From Ruminococcus sp. (GTDB lineage Bacteria > Bacillota > Clostridia > Oscillospirales > Ruminococcaceae): a stretch of DNA of 42,025 nucleotides. The notes below the pieces were generated by a model, which was not told the DNA's origin, did not search any database, and saw only the letters and a list, made by a program, of their open reading frames with translations. The translations under genes and the position numbers were made by a program. Shown in pieces: positions 10,808-18,910 of the stretch (position 1 is its first letter; each line of letters begins with the position of its first letter). The stretch is from contig JAEELF010000007.1 of the NCBI GenBank assembly GCA_016288815.1, positions 1 through 42,025 of the forward strand, written 5' to 3'.

Positions 10808-11445
10808 TATTCTTCCTTTCGTCTGACCGGGTGGCGTATGACTGTTTTCAGCTTCTCCGGGACGGTCTTCCTCGGGTCGCTCAGGTATATCTCATGGTGG
10901 CGGCGGAGGTCGGTGAGGTCCGGCACGAAGCCCTGCTGCGCTGCGTACTCGTGCATGAGGGCGACTGTCGCGGGCTCGGTGTCGTAGCTGCCGAGGTGCA
11001 TACACTGCACGCAGAGCCCCTCCTCGATCGTGAGGAACTCCACGGGGGAGAGGTCAAGCTTCTTCTTCCGTTCTGCTTCGGCGACCGCCCAGCGGAAGTC
11101 CTCCGCGGTGACGAAGTCGGGCAGGCGTATCACGGACGTCCACATAAAGTCAGACTTGCGGGAATAGTCGATGTCCGCAGTGCCGGTCTGCTGCCAGAAG
11201 CCCTCGAGCGGCGGCACGACGAAGTCGAAGTAGCCGTCGATTCGGCGGTCGGTCTTTTTGCTCATCTTTATCGTGTACGCGACGGCGTAGAGCATTCCCA
11301 CGGCTCGCTTGTACGCGCCGTCCTCGTCGTTGGGGTCGCTCGTGCCGCTCACTGCGATGAAGTTCATCGCGGGGACGGTCACTATCGACGGCGCAGCGGC
11401 GGGGAGGTAGTATTCCCTGTATTCCTTTTTGAAGTCGAATGCCAT
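10807..11445 (-). CDS. GyrI-like small-molecule-binding domain protein
   Basis: This 212-residue protein matches the stand-alone GyrI-like family of about 205-210 residues. Members have two repeated SHS2-type folds and no DNA-binding region. Seen here are the N-terminal DFKKEYREYYLPAAAPSIV, a central MNFIAVSGTSDPNDEDGAYK segment, LEGFWQQTG, and the C-terminal LTDLRRHHEIYLSDPRKT. Related domains in MerR or AraC regulators bind lipophilic cations and drugs. Its position as first gene of an ABC-exporter unit suggests it binds the transporter's ligand, which is inference. A ribosome binding site (AAAGGAG) precedes the start. No separate promoter fits in the 31-bp gap, so transcription probably begins inside or before the cyclase gene. 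Confidence 0.85.
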
Positions 11446-11465
11446 TGTTTCTCCTTTACGGTGCG

Positions 11466-11495
11466 AAAAAGCGGAGCTATGATCTCCGCTTTTTT
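11466..11495 (-). terminator. Terminator hairpin overlapping the end of the cyclase gene
   Basis: 11-bp stem AAAAAGCGGAG/CTCCGCTTTTT (11466-11476 and 11484-11494). The TAG stop codon of the cyclase (11477-11479) lies in the 7-base loop. The U-run arm makes it terminator-like in both directions. It sits 20 bp before the GyrI-like start, so it would limit read-through into the ABC unit. Confidence 0.75.
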
Positions 11496-13396
11496 CTTGC
11501 TGTTTTGTCTGCGTACATAAGGTCGTCGGCGCGTTTTATCACGCTGTCGAGGTCGAGCTCCGCACTCAGCGGGACCGAATAGCAGCCGATACTTGACTCG
11601 ACCTGATAGGGCAGACCGGAGGCTGCATTGTATTTTTCGAGGTACTCATGGAATGACGTCCGGAAGCGCTCGAAGTAGCTGTCCTCGGTGCCGGATGGTA
11701 TCAGCGCGCACACTGCGAATTCGTCGCCGCCGAAGCGAGCACAGATGTCGCTCGCGCGGGTACACGCCGTCAGTGCCTTCGCGACGGTGGTTATGGCGTT
11801 GTCGCCCTCGATGTGTCCGTAGGTGTCGTTGATGTGCTTCAGTCCGTCGAGGTCGGCGGAGATGAATGCGACGCTCATCGGCTCGCCGAGGAGCTCGTCC
11901 TGATGATGTTTCAGGAGGAGATAGAAGCCGCGGCGGTTCAGCAGACCGGTCATGTCGTCGTGGACGTAGAGCTCCTCGAGCTTGTCGTTGACGGTCATGA
12001 GCTGGCGGTTTATCGAGCGTATCTGGAGCTGTCCGTGGAAGGCTCCGAGGGAGGAGTTTATCGCGGTCATGCTGGTGTGCATTTTCTCGTATTCGTCGAA
12101 GTCTATCGACGGCTGGAATACGCAGCAGCCGAACACGAGGTCGAAGAAATGCACCGCGCAGACGAGTATGGGTTCCTCTCTTTCAAGCAGCAGGTCAAGG
12201 TGGGGGATAAAGTCGCTGCGGCTGCATTTGCAGGTCGGGTACTCCTGCCAGTTATAGCGCTGGTAGAGGATATTCATCTCGTCGCTGAACGAGTTCTCGT
12301 GCTTGTGGTATGCGCCGAAATCCGGCGCTTCAAAGATGTCGCTGTTGACCGCGAAAATGTTGGTCGCGAACATGAATTTGTCGATGATGACCGAGGGCAG
12401 CTCGGAGATGTCCGACATCTTCGATATCGACGACTGCACGCCGCACATCAGCGTCTGGCGCTCCTGCGAGCGGTAGAGGCGGTCGTACATCGCGTTGACT
12501 GCGTGGTTTATCCTGCGCGCGCTCATCGGCACGCACCCGCATGAGGCCGCAGGCCGCAGTGAGAAGTCCACTACGGTCTCCTTTTCGGGCTCGCCGCCGG
12601 AGAGGATAGTCTGTATCGCTTCCATTACCCTGCTGCCCATGGTGTCGTAGTCCTGACGGCAGGTGGTCAGCTGCGGGATATGGAAGTCAGCCTGCATGAT
12701 ACCGTCGAAGCCGGTCACTATGCAGTCCTCCGGCACCGACCAGCCCTTGTCCTGGAGGTAGTTGCTGACCGTTATCGCCATTGTGTCGTTCGCGCATATT
12801 ATCGCCTGCGGGAGGGGCTGCTTCTCTGTCTCGAACCAGCGTATCAGCACCTCGGTGGTCGGCCCTGCCCAGAAGTCGCCGTAGCCTATCATGTCCTGAT
12901 CGAAGGGGATACCGTTTGAAGCTAACGCACGCCTGAATGCGTCTGCGCGCTCCTCGGAGAAGCGGTTGTCCTTCACTCCTGCCATGAACTTGACCCGGCG
13001 GGCGCCGTGGCCGCGGATAACGTGCTGGCACATCTCCTCGAAGGAGTTGGCGTAGCCGAACGAAAAGACCGCTCTTCCGCCGATGTCTTCGTCTATCGAG
13101 ATGAGCGGGACGCCGTGCTTCCGGCAGCCGCGCACGATGAGGTTGATGTACTCCCTCTGCCAGATCAGGCACGGGAAGACTATCATCGCGGCGAGCTTTT
13201 CGTACGGTATCAGCCGGAAGACCTGCGCTTCGCCGGCGTTGCTGCTGTTTACCTTTTCGTACAGGTCGCTGCATGAGTTGAAGACCATCAGCCGGAAGCC
13301 CGCTTCAACTGCGTGTTTGTTCAGTGCTTCGATAAAATAGAACCTGTCCTCTTTCTGTATCGTCGACAGGCATACGCCGATCACTCTGCGCTCCAT
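11477..13396 (-). CDS. LacI-type ligand-binding domain fused to a diguanylate cyclase (GGDEF)
   Basis: This protein (639 residues from the ATG used here) should make cyclic di-GMP under control of a bound ligand. Residues 5-285 look like the periplasmic-binding-protein-type core of LacI repressors (IGVCLSTIQKEDRFYFIEAL, AMIVFPC, PLISIDEDIGGRAVF, AIICANDTMAI, CIVTGFDG). There is no N-terminal helix-turn-helix and no signal peptide, so it is a cytoplasmic sensor. A middle region (about 300-450) may be GAF-like. The C-terminal GGDEF domain has FGGDEF at about 555-560 and an RxxD inhibitory site (RASD) five residues before GGDEF, so product inhibition is likely. A GTG at 13405 is an alternative start, but GGGGTGAAGG fits the ATG better. 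Confidence 0.88.
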   Translation of the reverse strand: MERRVIGVCLSTIQKEDRFYFIEALNKHAVEAGFRLMVFNSCSDLYEKVNSSNAGEAQVFRLIPYEKLAAMIVFPCLIWQREYINLIVRGCRKHGVPLISIDEDIGGRAVFSFGYANSFEEMCQHVIRGHGARRVKFMAGVKDNRFSEERADAFRRALASNGIPFDQDMIGYGDFWAGPTTEVLIRWFETEKQPLPQAIICANDTMAITVSNYLQDKGWSVPEDCIVTGFDGIMQADFHIPQLTTCRQDYDTMGSRVMEAIQTILSGGEPEKETVVDFSLRPAASCGCVPMSARRINHAVNAMYDRLYRSQERQTLMCGVQSSISKMSDISELPSVIIDKFMFATNIFAVNSDIFEAPDFGAYHKHENSFSDEMNILYQRYNWQEYPTCKCSRSDFIPHLDLLLEREEPILVCAVHFFDLVFGCCVFQPSIDFDEYEKMHTSMTAINSSLGAFHGQLQIRSINRQLMTVNDKLEELYVHDDMTGLLNRRGFYLLLKHHQDELLGEPMSVAFISADLDGLKHINDTYGHIEGDNAITTVAKALTACTRASDICARFGGDEFAVCALIPSGTEDSYFERFRTSFHEYLEKYNAASGLPYQVESSIGCYSVPLSAELDLDSVIKRADDLMYADKTARKKRRS

Positions 13397-13430
13397 TTCC
13401 TTCACCCCGCATTCTGCGTATATTCACTTA

Positions 13431-13459
13431 ATTATACCACGTTACCGATGAAATTGCAA
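13431..13459 (-). promoter_or_regulatory. Promoter of the LacI-GGDEF gene
   Basis: On the minus strand, TTGCAA (13454-13459), a 17-nt spacer and TATAAT (13431-13436), with an extended TGG before the -10. Confidence 0.85.
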
Positions 13460-13586
13460 TATTTTTGTTGTTTTTCTCTGGGGGAGTTGTGCAGGGGAAG
13501 GTGGTTTGTGTGGGAATTGTGGAGCGGCGTCCCCTACATTGTGTTGCCGGCAGATGTTGCGTTAGGCGTGGGGATCATCGTAAGGC

Positions 13587-13615
13587 TTGATAATTTCAAT
13601 TAAAAATGCTATAAT
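13587..13615 (+). promoter_or_regulatory. Promoter of the two-component operon
   Basis: TTGATA (13587-13592), a 17-nt spacer and TATAAT (13610-13615), with extended TGC. GGAGG follows at 13624, so the leader is very short. Confidence 0.85.
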
Positions 13616-13636
13616 AGTCTAAAAGGAGGCGGTGCT

Positions 13637-14308
13637 ATGCTCAGGATACTGCTCGTTGAGGACGACCCTCAGCTCGCAAGAAACCTTACCAAATTCCTCT
13701 CCGCTGAGGGCTTCTCGGTCACACACTGCTCCGGGCAGTCTCAGGCGCTCGATACGTTCGCTCCCGAACGCTTCGACTGCGCGCTCGTCGATATCTCCCT
13801 CGGCGACGGCAGCGGTTTTACGGTCTGCTCTGCTATAAAATCACGCTCCGAGACCCCGGTCATCTTCCTTACTGCTTCCGCTGATGAAGCCTGCACTGTC
13901 GCGGGGTTCGAGGTCGGCGGCGATGACTACATCAGTAAGCCCTTCCGCCCGCGTGAGCTCGTTGCGCGTATGAAAAATGCCATGCGCCGGGTGAAGTCCG
14001 CTCCGCTCCTGCGCTGCCGGGACGTCGTTATCGACCCTGCACGGGGCGTGGTCACGAAAAACGGCGCGGAGATATTCCTCTCTGCCCTCGAATACCGTCT
14101 GCTGCTCGTGTTCTTCACCAACAAGGAGCAGCTCCTCTCACGCGACCGTCTCGCAGATGAGCTGTGGTCGTTCTCGGGGGAGTTCGTGTCCGATAATACG
14201 CTGAATGTCTACATAAAACGCCTGCGCGAGAAGATCGAGGACGACCCGCAGCAGCCTGCCATAATCAGGACCGTCCGCGGGCTCGGCTACAAGGCGGTGG
14301 ACGAATGA
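13637..14308 (+). CDS. OmpR/PhoB-family response regulator
   Basis: This 223-residue regulator has an N-terminal receiver domain with acidic pocket EDD (8-10), phospho-acceptor Asp52 in LVDISLGDG, Thr79 and Lys101 in SKPFRP. A C-terminal winged helix (about 128-223) follows, with the recognition region DNTLNVYIKRLREKIEDD and the closing TVRGLGYKA. It should bind direct repeats near target promoters when phosphorylated by the kinase encoded next. Its stop overlaps the kinase start (ATGA, 4 bp), so the two are translationally coupled. Targets are not visible. The ABC pair at 18.2-21.2 kb is a plausible candidate because similar kinases often sit beside such exporters. Confidence 0.95.
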   Translation: MLRILLVEDDPQLARNLTKFLSAEGFSVTHCSGQSQALDTFAPERFDCALVDISLGDGSGFTVCSAIKSRSETPVIFLTASADEACTVAGFEVGGDDYISKPFRPRELVARMKNAMRRVKSAPLLRCRDVVIDPARGVVTKNGAEIFLSALEYRLLLVFFTNKEQLLSRDRLADELWSFSGEFVSDNTLNVYIKRLREKIEDDPQQPAIIRTVRGLGYKAVDE

Positions 14309-15312
14309 GGGCTTTCGGTTCGGGCGCGGACAGGGTGCGTCTGCTCGTTCAGTTAGCCGTGACGCTCGCAGGGATCGGGGTGTGTCTGCTGCTGGAGCCG
14401 GTCACGGCACTGGCTGTCGCGGCGGTGTCGATCACTGTGTTTTTCGCCGACTTCTGGGTGCGTAAGCGTGAGGTCGCTGAGATATCGGCGGTCTGCGACA
14501 AAATAGACCTTATACTGCGCGGCAGTGAGGATATCGTTTTCGACGATTACCGCGAGGGGGCGCTGAGTATCCTCTCTGCGGAGGTGCAGAAGATGACCGT
14601 CCGGCTGCGTGAGCAGAATGCCGATCTGCGGCGTGAGCACGGCTTCATGAAGACCTCGCTCGAGGATATCTCTCATCAGCTCCGCACGCCGCTCACCTCG
14701 ATGATGCTCGTCATCGGTATGCTGCGCAGTCCTGACCTCGATCGGCGTCAGCAGGCGGAGTATCTTCAGGAACTGCTCAGTCTCATCTCGCGTATGCAGT
14801 GGCTCATCGAGACACTCCTCGAGCTATCGCGCCTTGACGCGGGGGCTGTCACGTTCAGGACGGAGACGGTCAGTGTGCGGGAGCTCGTGCGCAAGTCGTT
14901 CGAGCCGTTCGAGGTCGCCGCTGAGCTCAAGAATATCTCGTTCGAGGGGGAGTGTTCCACGGATATCACGGTGCAGGGGGACTTTCAGTACCTCTGTGAG
15001 GCGCTGGGGAATGTCTTCAAGAACTGCATCGAGCATACTCCCGAGGGCGGCTCGATATGCGTCGCTGCTGAGGACAACCCCCTGTTCACGGGTCTGACCG
15101 TGACCGACAGCGGTGAGGGCATCAGCAACGAGGACCTCCCGCATATTTTCGAGAGGTTCTACCGCTCTTCCGAATTCGCGCGCAACGGTTACGGTATCGG
15201 TCTCGCGTTCGCACAGAGGGTCGTCGCCATGCACAACGGCTGTATCCAGGCTCGCAGTGCGCTGCCGCATGGTGCGGCCTTCGAGATGAGGTTCTATAAG
15301 ACGACGGTGTGA
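14305..15312 (+). CDS. Sensor histidine kinase with two membrane helices and almost no outside loop
   Basis: This 335-residue kinase has two helices at about 12-31 and 34-51 joined by only a few residues. A linker, possibly coiled coil (about 85-115), follows. The dimerisation domain has His124 in DISHQLRTPLTSMM. The ATPase domain carries the N box (EALGNVFKNCIEHTPEGG), G1 (VTDSGEGIS), F box (HIFERFYRSSE) and G2 (GYGIGLAFAQRV). The lack of an outside sensor domain is the hallmark of intramembrane-sensing kinases such as BceS, which detect stress through a partner transporter. That parallel is inference. It is the second gene of the operon with the response regulator. Confidence 0.95.
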   Translation: MRAFGSGADRVRLLVQLAVTLAGIGVCLLLEPVTALAVAAVSITVFFADFWVRKREVAEISAVCDKIDLILRGSEDIVFDDYREGALSILSAEVQKMTVRLREQNADLRREHGFMKTSLEDISHQLRTPLTSMMLVIGMLRSPDLDRRQQAEYLQELLSLISRMQWLIETLLELSRLDAGAVTFRTETVSVRELVRKSFEPFEVAAELKNISFEGECSTDITVQGDFQYLCEALGNVFKNCIEHTPEGGSICVAAEDNPLFTGLTVTDSGEGISNEDLPHIFERFYRSSEFARNGYGIGLAFAQRVVAMHNGCIQARSALPHGAAFEMRFYKTTV

Positions 15313-15329
15313 GGTCGGAAGGCGGGATT

Positions 15330-15600
15330 CGGAATGCGCCCCTACAATGTGTTGCCGGCAGCGCGGGCTCCGCGCCGTGCGACCATCACCGGTCGCAGGC
15401 AGATTTGTCTGTAAAGGCAACAAGGGGACGCTCTCTCTTACAGAGCGTCCCCTCTAAAAAAACAGTCCACCGGACTGTTTTTTTATTCACCCCTTGCAGA
15501 GCGCCTTTCAGATAATTTCGCTTCGCATTTAAAACTAAAGCGAAGCGACCAGAGGCTCTGCCTCTTGACTCCGCCAAAGGGTACAGGTACCCTTTGGAAT
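15330..15600. repeat. Array of stacked hairpins after the kinase gene
   Basis: The gap between the convergent kinase and DAHP synthase genes has no gene but holds a run of inverted repeats. They are a GCGACC/GGTCGC element (15381-15398), AGGGGACGCTCT arms (15423-15434 and 15442-15453), the terminator at 15456-15484, and TCGCTTCGC/GCGAAGCGA (15518-15526 and 15540-15548). These are followed by AGAGGC/GCCTCT (15551-15565) and a perfect 11-bp CCAAAGGGTAC/GTACCCTTTGG (15574-15597). Several match hairpins elsewhere in the window. Confidence 0.75.
15456..15484 (+). terminator. Terminator of the two-component operon
   Basis: AAAAAAACAGTCC/GGACTGTTTTTTT stem (15456-15468 and 15472-15484) with a 3-base loop. 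It is symmetrical, so it could act in both directions. Confidence 0.88.
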
Positions 15601-15627
15601 CCCGTTGTTGGAGAACTCGTTCCGCGC

Positions 15628-15658
15628 AAAAAAAACGACCCCTGCGGGTCGCTTTTTT
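15628..15658 (-). terminator. Terminator of the aroC/DAHP synthase unit
   Basis: On the minus strand a CGACCC/GGGTCG stem (arms 15636-15641 and 15646-15651, tetraloop) is followed by eight T residues, immediately after the DAHP synthase stop. Confidence 0.87.
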
Positions 15659-15660
15659 CT

Positions 15661-16689
15661 TTATAACTGGTCGGCTAACTCGCAGATGAGCCGCTCCGAC
15701 TTTTCCCAGCCAAGGCACGGGTCCGTTATCGACTTGCCATAAATGTTCTCGCCGATCTTCTGACTGCCGTCCTCGATGTAGCTCTCTATCATCAGTCCCT
15801 TCACCAGCTTGCGTATGTCCTCGCTGTGACGCATACTGTGCAGTATCTCCTTCGATATGCGTATCTGCTCGTTGTACTGCTTGCCTGAGTTCGAGTGGTT
15901 CGTGTCTACGATCAGCGCCGGGTTCTTCAGGTCCTTCTGCGCGTAGGTGTCCGACAGACGGATAAGATCCTCGTAGTGGTAGTTCGGGAAGGACTGTCCG
16001 CGGTCATTGACGTAGCCGCGCAGTATCGCGTGGGCGTAGGGGTTGCCGTCGCTCTTGACCTCGCAGCCGCGGTAGATGAATGCGTGGGCGTGCTGGGCGG
16101 CGGTGATAGAGTTCATCATGACCGATATATCGCCGCCTGTGGGGTTCTTCATGCCGACGGGGATAGTCACTCCGCTCGATACGAGACGGTGCTGCTGGTT
16201 CTCGACAGAGCGCGCACCGATCGCGATGTACGACAGGAGGTCGTCGAGGTAGCTGTAGTTCTCGGGGTAGAGCATTTCGTCCGCACTGGTGAAGCCGGTC
16301 TCAGCGAGCGCACGCATATGCAGGCTGCGGACCGCGATTATTCCGCTTTTCAGGTCGGGCATGGCGGTGGGGTTCGGCTGGTGGAGCATTCCCTTGTAGC
16401 CGTCGCCGGTGGTGCGGGGTTTTCCGGTGTAGATGCGCGGTATGATGAAGATCTTGTCCTGCACTTTTTCCTGCACCGCGCGCAGGCGGGTGATGTAGTC
16501 GAGCACGCTGTCCTCGTTGTCCGCCGAGCACGGTCCGATTATCAGCAGGAATTTGTCGGACTCGCCTGTGAATATCTTCTTTACCTCCTCGTCGCGCGCG
16601 GCTTTCACGGCTGCGAGCTCGGGGGAGAGCGGGTGGGCGTTCTTTATTTCGGTGGGGTGCGGGAGCTCCCTGATGATGTTCATTGCCAT
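15661..16689 (-). CDS. 3-deoxy-7-phosphoheptulonate (DAHP) synthase, AroFGH type
   Basis: This 342-residue class I enzyme condenses phosphoenolpyruvate and erythrose 4-phosphate, the first step of aromatic amino acid synthesis. Recognisable segments are LLIIGPCSADNEDSVLDY, IPRIYTGKPRTTGDGYKGM, the RSLHMRALAETGFTSADEML stretch, ARSVENQQHRLVSSG, and the metal-site region LIVDTNHSNSGKQY. The C-terminal EDGSQKIGENIYGKSITDPC is also present. Length is close to E. coli AroF/G/H (about 350). Which aromatic amino acid inhibits it cannot be told, so no symbol is given. It lies 38 bp downstream of aroC in the same unit, with AGGAG upstream of the ATG. No T-box or attenuator is visible. Confidence 0.95.
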   Translation of the reverse strand: MAMNIIRELPHPTEIKNAHPLSPELAAVKAARDEEVKKIFTGESDKFLLIIGPCSADNEDSVLDYITRLRAVQEKVQDKIFIIPRIYTGKPRTTGDGYKGMLHQPNPTAMPDLKSGIIAVRSLHMRALAETGFTSADEMLYPENYSYLDDLLSYIAIGARSVENQQHRLVSSGVTIPVGMKNPTGGDISVMMNSITAAQHAHAFIYRGCEVKSDGNPYAHAILRGYVNDRGQSFPNYHYEDLIRLSDTYAQKDLKNPALIVDTNHSNSGKQYNEQIRISKEILHSMRHSEDIRKLVKGLMIESYIEDGSQKIGENIYGKSITDPCLGWEKSERLICELADQL

Positions 16690-16727
16690 TGATATAACTC
16701 CTTTGAATATGCATCTATTTTGAATAA

Positions 16728-17822
16728 TTATTTATTCGCCAGCCAGTCGGTACCGTACCTGAGTGCGAGCTGGTCGCAGAGGGTGAGGGCTGTTATGCTG
16801 TCTGCTACGACGCGGGCACGGTGGACTATCGCGGGGTCGTGGCGTCCGTTTATGGTGAGCGTGGTCTCGGCCATTTCGTTGAGGTCGATGGTGTCCTGCT
16901 GCTTGTAGATCGAGGGCGTGGGCTTGACCGCCGCGCGGAAGATGACGGGCATACCGTTGGTTATGCCGCCGAGGATACCGCCGCAGGAATTCTTCGATGT
17001 GCGCACCTCCCCGGAATCGAGCAGATAGGGGTCATTTGCCTGACTGCCGCGCATATCAGCTATCGCAAAGCCGTCGCCGAATTCCACTCCCTTGACTGCG
17101 GGAATGCTGAAAAGTGCGTGGGAAAGTACGCTCTCGAGGGTGTCGAACCACGGCTCGCCGACGCCTGCGGGGAGTCCGGTCACGGCTGTCTCGAGACGTC
17201 CGCCGACGCTGTCTCCGTCCGACTTTGCCTCTGCGATGACTGCTTTCATCTGCTCGGCTTTTTCGCTGTCGAGCACTGCGAACTCGCTCGAATTGAGGAG
17301 GTCGATGTCCGCGGCAAGGTCGCCGAAGGGTCTGTCCCAGACACCGCCGCAAGAAAGGATATGCGTTCCTATGTGGATATTATTCATTTTCAGTGCGCTT
17401 ATCGCGACCGCTCCAGCTGCGACAAGTCCTGCGGTGATGCGTCCCGAAAAATGTCCGCCGCCGCGGTAGTCCTGAAAGCCGTGATACTTCATAAATGCCG
17501 TATAATCGGCGTGTCCGGGACGTGCCTTGTACGCGAGCTCGCCGTAGTCCCGGCTGTGCTGATCCTGATTCCTGATGATGAACGTTATCGGTGTGCCGGT
17601 GGTCTTGCCGTTGAAAACGCCGCTAACTATCTCGACGGCGTCTGCTTCACTGCGTGCGGTGGACAGCGCGCTCACAGACTTGCGAAGCTGCATCTGGTGC
17701 GCTATGAAGTCTTCGTCTACCGGGACGCCGGGCGCCATTCCGTCCAGCACTGCGCCTATCGCTCCGCCGTGGCTCTCGCCGAACAGCGTCACCGCGACGC
17801 TCGTGCCAAATGTGTTTTTCAT
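16728..17822 (-). CDS. aroC: Chorismate synthase
   Basis: This 364-residue enzyme removes phosphate from EPSP to give chorismate, using reduced FMN, the last shared step of aromatic synthesis. Signature segments are LFGESHGGAIGAVLDG near the N-terminus and the flavin-site stretches RPGHADYTAFMKYH, YRGGGHFSGRITAGLVAAGA and GDSVGGRLETAVTGLPAGVG. The C-terminal NSCGGILGGITNGMP and NGRHDPAIVHRARVV are also present. The start at 17822 (MKNTFG) is chosen because GAGAGGGAG lies at the right distance. An upstream ATG at 17840 would place that site inside the gene. It is the first gene of the two-gene aro unit with its own consensus promoter. Confidence 0.97.
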   Translation of the reverse strand: MKNTFGTSVAVTLFGESHGGAIGAVLDGMAPGVPVDEDFIAHQMQLRKSVSALSTARSEADAVEIVSGVFNGKTTGTPITFIIRNQDQHSRDYGELAYKARPGHADYTAFMKYHGFQDYRGGGHFSGRITAGLVAAGAVAISALKMNNIHIGTHILSCGGVWDRPFGDLAADIDLLNSSEFAVLDSEKAEQMKAVIAEAKSDGDSVGGRLETAVTGLPAGVGEPWFDTLESVLSHALFSIPAVKGVEFGDGFAIADMRGSQANDPYLLDSGEVRTSKNSCGGILGGITNGMPVIFRAAVKPTPSIYKQQDTIDLNEMAETTLTINGRHDPAIVHRARVVADSITALTLCDQLALRYGTDWLANK

Positions 17823-17862
17823 ATCGTCGCTCCCTCTCATATCGTTATTTACGTCAGTTAGT

Positions 17863-17891
17863 ATTTTACCACATTAACGCGGGAATGTCAA
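17863..17891 (-). promoter_or_regulatory. aroC promoter
   Basis: On the minus strand, TTGACA (17886-17891), a 17-nt spacer and TAAAAT (17863-17868), with an extended TGG. Confidence 0.85.
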
Positions 17892-18035
17892 CAGGTGGGG
17901 AGGCGGGCGGCTTCGGAATCAATGTGTTGGACGGTGGGAGAGGGAGGCTTGTGCGTCAGACGCAGGGCGTTTGTACGATATGGGTGGGCGCACGGAATAC
18001 GCTCATACACCTGACACCTAAAACCCGACACCTGT

Positions 18036-18101
18036 TCCGTATATGATGTACGGGTAACGTCCTCAATGAGGGTGAGCGAGTTTACGAGCGGCAGCGTGAA
18101 C
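18036..18101 (+). repeat. Intergenic repeat module R2, copy 2
   Basis: CCGTATATGATGTACGGGTA followed by GTGAGCGAGTTTACGAGCGG, related to 1706-1787 and 39228-39309. It is preceded by ACCTGACACCT-type repeats (18009-18033). The rest of the gap 17892-18211 shows no gene. Confidence 0.65.
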
Positions 18102-18170
18102 CGACCGCGGGGGCGTCCCCCGTATGTGACAGATTTGTAATGAAGAAGTCACCAAATTGTGATAAAAGTA

Positions 18171-18179
18171 TGCTATAAT
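18171..18179 (+). promoter_or_regulatory. Extended -10 promoter of the ABC pair
   Basis: TGCTATAAT (18171-18179) is an extended -10. No good -35 box is present at 17 nt, which suggests activation by a regulator. GGAGG precedes the ATG at 18212. Confidence 0.65.
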
Positions 18180-18211
18180 ATACCCATAACAATCAGTCTG
18201 GAGGCGCTATT

Positions 18212-18898
18212 ATGGAATTTTTAACTGTCAGTGACCTTTGCAAGGTCTACGGAAAGGGCGAAAATGAGGTCCGCGCTCTCGATGGTGTGTCGTTCACAGT
18301 CCCGAAGGGGCAGATGACTGCTGTCATCGGTCCGAGCGGCTCGGGTAAGTCCACCCTCTTACATATCCTCGGCGGCGTTGACCGTCCTACCTCGGGCAAG
18401 GTCTACCTCGACGGTCAGGACGTCTATGCCCAGAACAACAACGATCTCGCGGTGTTCCGCCGCAGACAGGTCGGGCTCATCTATCAGTTCTACAACCTTA
18501 TCCCCGTCCTCAACGCGGAGGAGAATATCACCCTCCCCATGATAATGGACGGCAGAAAGCCTGACCCCAAGCACGTCGATGAGCTGCTCGAGCTCCTCGG
18601 TATCACTGAGCGCAGGAACCACCTCCCCTCACAGATGTCAGGCGGTCAGCAGCAGAGAGTCTCTATCGGCAGGGCGCTTTTTACATCGCCTGCGGTCATT
18701 CTCGCGGACGAGCCCACCGGTAATCTCGACAGCAGGAACAGTGCGGATATCATCGCGCTGCTGCGTAAGTCCAACCGCAAATTCGATCAGACTATGCTTA
18801 TTATCACGCACGATGAGGACATCGCTCTCCAGTGCGACAGGATAATCACCATCTCCGACGGCAGGATCGTCCGCGATGAGCTCACAGGGCAGTCGTAA
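18212..18898 (+). CDS. ABC transporter ATP-binding protein, MacB/BceA-like
   Basis: This 228-residue ABC ATPase has Walker A GPSGSGKST, the Q-loop segment LIYQFYNLIPVLNAEENI, signature MSGGQQQRVSIGRAL, Walker B VILADEPTGNLD and the H-loop IITHDED. The DEPTGNLDS wording places it with the MacB/LolD/BceA group that pairs with FtsX-like permeases. The permease follows after 12 bp and is clearly its partner. The substrate is unknown. BceAB-like pumps remove antimicrobial peptides, which would fit the nearby short sensor kinase, but that link is inference. Confidence 0.95.
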   Translation: MEFLTVSDLCKVYGKGENEVRALDGVSFTVPKGQMTAVIGPSGSGKSTLLHILGGVDRPTSGKVYLDGQDVYAQNNNDLAVFRRRQVGLIYQFYNLIPVLNAEENITLPMIMDGRKPDPKHVDELLELLGITERRNHLPSQMSGGQQQRVSIGRALFTSPAVILADEPTGNLDSRNSADIIALLRKSNRKFDQTMLIITHDEDIALQCDRIITISDGRIVRDELTGQS

Positions 18899-18910
18899 GG
18901 GGGGAGAGCC

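Noticed and set aside
17823-17891. T-box or tryptophan-type attenuator before aroC
   Set aside because: The leader is only about 35 nt from the predicted start to the ATG and has no stem-terminator structure.
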